The position numbers and the translations under genes were made by a program. From Micromonospora narathiwatensis (GTDB lineage Bacteria; Actinomycetota; Actinomycetes; Mycobacteriales; Micromonosporaceae): a stretch of 64,000 nucleotides of DNA. Under the pieces are notes generated by a model that did not search any database, had not been told where the DNA came from, and was given only the letters and a program-made list of their open reading frames with translations. Numbering within the stretch: the first letter of the stretch is position 1; every line of letters starts with the position of its first letter. This document shows, one piece after another, positions 61,582 through 64,000 of the stretch. The stretch spans positions 2,046,001 through 2,110,000 of the forward strand of contig NZ_LT594324.1 in the NCBI RefSeq assembly GCF_900089605.1, read 5' to 3'.

Positions 61582-61595
61582 GACGGCCCGCCGGC

Positions 61596-62519
61596 TCAGG
61601 AGTCGGCGCGGCCCAGCCGCCAGTAGCCCATGAACGCCACCGCGCCCCGGTCGAGGCCCCGTTCGGCGACCAGGTGCCGGCGCAGCCGACGGATGACGCC
61701 CGCCTCGCCGGCCAGCCACGCGTACAGCGGTGCGGGGTCGGACGACGGCGGCACCTCCCAGAGGATCTCCTGGTCCACGTCCACGTCGGTCAGCGCCCGG
61801 GGCGCGCCGGCCACCGCCGGCACGAGGACCGACCGGTCGGCCGGGAGCAGTTCGGCGGCGAGCGCCGTCACGGCCGGCACCAGACGGCTGCCGTACTCGC
61901 CGCCGGTGCGGGCCAGCCAGGTCACGGAGACACCCGCCGGCGTGGTCACCGGCAGCACATCCCCCGGATCGGGCGCCTCGATCAACGCGTGGCCGTGTGC
62001 GTCGGCCGGCAGCCGTTCCAGGATCGCGCAGATCGCGGGCGCGGCGGTCTCGTCCCCGGCGAGCAGCAGCGTCCCACCTCGCGGCGGCCGGAACTCGACA
62101 CCCCCGTGCCTGCCCGGGTACTCGGCGTCCGGCCCGACCAGGGCGAGCCGGTCACCGAGCCGGGCCCGCCGCGCCCATCGGGTCGCCGGGCCGCCGTCGC
62201 CGTGCAGGACGAGGTCGACGTCCACCTCCTGCGCCTGGGGACGGACCGCGCGGACGGTGTACGTGCGCACCGGGCTGCGCCGCCCGACGGGCAGCTCCCG
62301 CCACCGCTGGTACCAGTCGGGGCCGTCCGGCAGGTCCGCCACCCGGTTGTTGGGCAGCGGCAGCGCCACCTTGATCCGCTGGTCGTAACCGTTGTCGGCG
62401 AACCGGTCCAGATCCGGGCCGGCGAAGGTGACGCGCAGGAACGACGGGCTGAGCCGACGCAGCGCGCGGACCTCGACGGTGAAGACGCGCCAGGGCGCGA
62501 CGGAGACGGTGCTCGGCAT
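61596..62519 (-). CDS. Siderophore-interacting FAD/NAD(P)H ferric reductase (ViuB/SIP family)
   Basis: The 307-residue protein has FLRVTFAGPDLDRFADNGYD near residue 28, the FAD-binding RSPVRTYTVRA near residue 82, VLHGDGGPATRWARRARLGD near residue 103, and TLLLAGDETAAPAICAILE near residue 150. The C-terminal WLAGEAGVIRRLRRHL and GYWRLGRA match SIP reductases. It would reduce ferric siderophore in the cytosol to release iron, the role assigned to DesF. ATG at 62519 follows GAGGAAG. It lies 12 bases after the permease stop. Confidence 0.92.
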   Translation of the reverse strand: MPSTVSVAPWRVFTVEVRALRRLSPSFLRVTFAGPDLDRFADNGYDQRIKVALPLPNNRVADLPDGPDWYQRWRELPVGRRSPVRTYTVRAVRPQAQEVDVDLVLHGDGGPATRWARRARLGDRLALVGPDAEYPGRHGGVEFRPPRGGTLLLAGDETAAPAICAILERLPADAHGHALIEAPDPGDVLPVTTPAGVSVTWLARTGGEYGSRLVPAVTALAAELLPADRSVLVPAVAGAPRALTDVDVDQEILWEVPPSSDPAPLYAWLAGEAGVIRRLRRHLVAERGLDRGAVAFMGYWRLGRADS

Positions 62520-62531
62520 GGCAGCCTTCCT

Positions 62532-64000
62532 CTAGCGGGGCGCCGACCGTCCGGCGGACCCGCCGTACGGTGGACAGAATCTCATCGGGCGGGCCGCCGT
62601 GCCGCGCGAGCGCCACAACAGCCATACGAAGTACGGGGTGCCGATCATGGCCACGACCAGGCCGGCGGGCACCTGGGCGGGCGCGATGGCGGTGCGGCCG
62701 AGGGTGTCGGCGAGGCTGACCACCACCGCCCCGAGCAGCACCGCGACCGGTAGCACCCGGGCGTGCCGGCCGCCGACCAGGGCCCGCGCCGCGTGCGGGG
62801 CGACCAGGCCGACGAAGCCGATCACGCCGACCGCGGAGACGGCCGTGGAGGTGAGCAGCGCCGCCGCGCCCAGGGCGAGCAGCCGGGCGCGTTCCAGCCG
62901 GACCCCGAGCACCCGGGGCGTGTCGTCGTCCAACGCCAGCAGGTCGAGTTCCCGGCGGGCCGCGATCACCGCCGGGATGCTGAGCAGCAGGGCGATCGCC
63001 ACCGGCAGCACCTGCGGCGCGGTGCGCCCGTAGGTGGAGCCGGAGAGCCAGGTCAGCGCCTTGCCGGTGTTCCACGGGTCCGAGGTGACGATGATGAACG
63101 TGATGATCGCGGTGCCGCCCTGCCATACGGCGAAGCCGATCAGCACGAGCCGGTCGGAGCTCAGGCCGCGATGCCGGGCCAGGCCGTAGACCAGCGCGAA
63201 CGCCAGGATCGCGCCGACGCCGGCGGCCCCGGAGATGGCGGCCACCCCGGCCAGCGGGACGAAGGTCAGCAGGGACACCGCACCGATCCCGGCCCCGCCG
63301 GTGATGCCCAGGATGCCCGGTTCGGCGAGCGGGTTGCGGCACACCGCCTGGACCGTGGTGCCGGCCACCGCGAGCGCCGCACCGGCCAGCGCCGCCGCCG
63401 CGACCCGCGGCCACCGCTGGTCCAGCACGAAGGTGTACGCCGGACCGGTGCGCCCCTGCACCCAGTTGACGATGTCGCCGAACAGGACCCAGGTGTCCCC
63501 GGCGAGCATGCCGAGCACCGTCGCCCCGACGGCCACCACCGCGCACACCGTGACCACGGTGAGGTGGAACGCGCGGGACCGGACGGCGGCGTGCCCGCCC
63601 GGGGGCCGGCGGGTCGGACCCGCGTCGCGGTGCCGTCGGGCCAGCCAGACCAGCAGCGCCGCGCCGAAGAGGGTGGTGACCACGCCGGTCGGCACGTCCA
63701 CGCCGGCCTGGCCGCCGAGCACGGCACGCAGCAGCACGTCGGAGCCGAGCACGATGACCACCCCGGCGATCCCCGACAGCGGCAGGAGGATCCGGTGCCG
63801 GTGCACCCCGGGCACCACCCGGCCGAGCAGCCGTACGATGACCGGCGCGCAGAGCCCGACGAAGCCGATCGGCCCGGCCAGGGTCACCGCGGCGGCGGAG
63901 AGCAGGACGGCGAGCAGGACGACCACGAGCCGGGTACGCCGTACGTCCAGCCCGAGCACGGTGGCGGTGTCGTCGCCCAGGGCGAGGATGTCCAGCCGGT
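62532..64000 (-). CDS. Fused FecCD-type ferric-siderophore ABC permease, 5' part outside window
   Basis: The 489 codons in view hold the end of one FecCD module (LAGPIGFVGLCAPVIVRLLG, then ILLPLSGIAGVVIVLGSDVL) and a complete second module from about 63600 to 62532. The second module contains NPLAEPGILGITGGAGIGAV, LTWLSGSTYGR, LLALDDDTPRVLGV and GVIGFVGLVAPHAARALVGG. Thus a FepD-like and a FepG-like permease are one polypeptide, expected at about 680-700 residues. The frame is open through the right edge. Together with the SIP gene it forms the uptake side of the siderophore locus; the binding protein and ATPase must lie outside the window. Confidence 0.9.
   Translation of the reverse strand, partial: RLDILALGDDTATVLGLDVRRTRLVVVLLAVLLSAAAVTLAGPIGFVGLCAPVIVRLLGRVVPGVHRHRILLPLSGIAGVVIVLGSDVLLRAVLGGQAGVDVPTGVVTTLFGAALLVWLARRHRDAGPTRRPPGGHAAVRSRAFHLTVVTVCAVVAVGATVLGMLAGDTWVLFGDIVNWVQGRTGPAYTFVLDQRWPRVAAAALAGAALAVAGTTVQAVCRNPLAEPGILGITGGAGIGAVSLLTFVPLAGVAAISGAAGVGAILAFALVYGLARHRGLSSDRLVLIGFAVWQGGTAIITFIIVTSDPWNTGKALTWLSGSTYGRTAPQVLPVAIALLLSIPAVIAARRELDLLALDDDTPRVLGVRLERARLLALGAAALLTSTAVSAVGVIGFVGLVAPHAARALVGGRHARVLPVAVLLGAVVVSLADTLGRTAIAPAQVPAGLVVAMIGTPYFVWLLWRSRGTAARPMRFCPPYGGSAGRSAPR

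Noticed and set aside
1..64000. CRISPR arrays, tRNA/rRNA genes, insertion sequences, prophage
   Set aside because: Looked for regular direct repeats with spacers, cloverleaf ends (CCA, TTCGANNC with paired arms) and transposase or integrase motifs on both strands and found none convincing.

Overview
The window is about 73% GC, almost fully coding, with GTG/TTG starts and many 4-base stop/start overlaps. Gene content (desferrioxamine genes, a SAM-IV riboswitch, ECF42/DGPF and ECF41 sigma factors, LVIVD/DUF305 pair) points to an actinomycete, most likely Micromonosporaceae (Micromonospora-like). This assignment is an inference from content, not from a marker gene.

Layout. (1) 1-7563: a divergent locus. 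A sulfatase-fold membrane enzyme (cut by the left edge) and a CDP-alcohol phosphotransferase run leftward. An unbroken seven-gene operon runs rightward: MDR dehydrogenase, degenerate 6-pyruvoyl-tetrahydropterin-synthase-like protein, GT4 glycosyltransferase, SAM methyltransferase, UPF0104/AglD-type flippase-like membrane protein, GTP cyclohydrolase II and RibD-type reductase. Together they look like a pathway for an unknown pteridine- or pyrimidine-derived, glycosylated, membrane-associated product. This is the best candidate for an undescribed system here. (2) 7674-10470: a polar amino-acid ABC transporter behind a SAM-IV riboswitch and a cysteine-containing RRHVDL leader peptide. (3) 10575-24883: housekeeping and accessory genes (GNAT, Phd-like protein, GlnH-like binding protein with a membrane partner, pgi, aldo/keto reductase, LVIVD and DUF305 secreted proteins with a perfect CRP-type site between them, kptA, a divergent sulfur pair of SBP56 methanethiol oxidase and SsuD, NUDIX, NADAR). 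(4) 24957-34374: secreted wall hydrolases, an ECF42-DGPF pair, and a TetR-linked acyl-CoA ligase/hydrolase/esterase group. (5) 34728-43881: large secreted hydrolases, a LysR/D-amino-acid-oxidase pair, LtrA, and a 1175-residue NAGPA-metallophosphatase fusion. (6) 44063-45733: a gene graveyard where a degraded metNIQ operon abuts a truncated, frameshifted M14 carboxypeptidase. (7) 46218-51342: an exopolysaccharide-type cluster (GT39-like, GT2 synthase, two GH26 proteins). (8) 52343-64000: an ECF41 sigma factor, then desABCD with divergent penicillin-acylase (desG-like) and GNAT (desH-like) genes under facing iron boxes, a siderophore-interacting reductase and a fused FecCD permease that runs off the right edge.

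Sulfur and methionine metabolism recur across the window: the SAM-IV/leader-controlled transporter, SBP56/SsuD, and the decayed metNIQ, which suggests one uptake system may have replaced another. No rRNA, tRNA, CRISPR array, prophage or insertion sequence was recognised.
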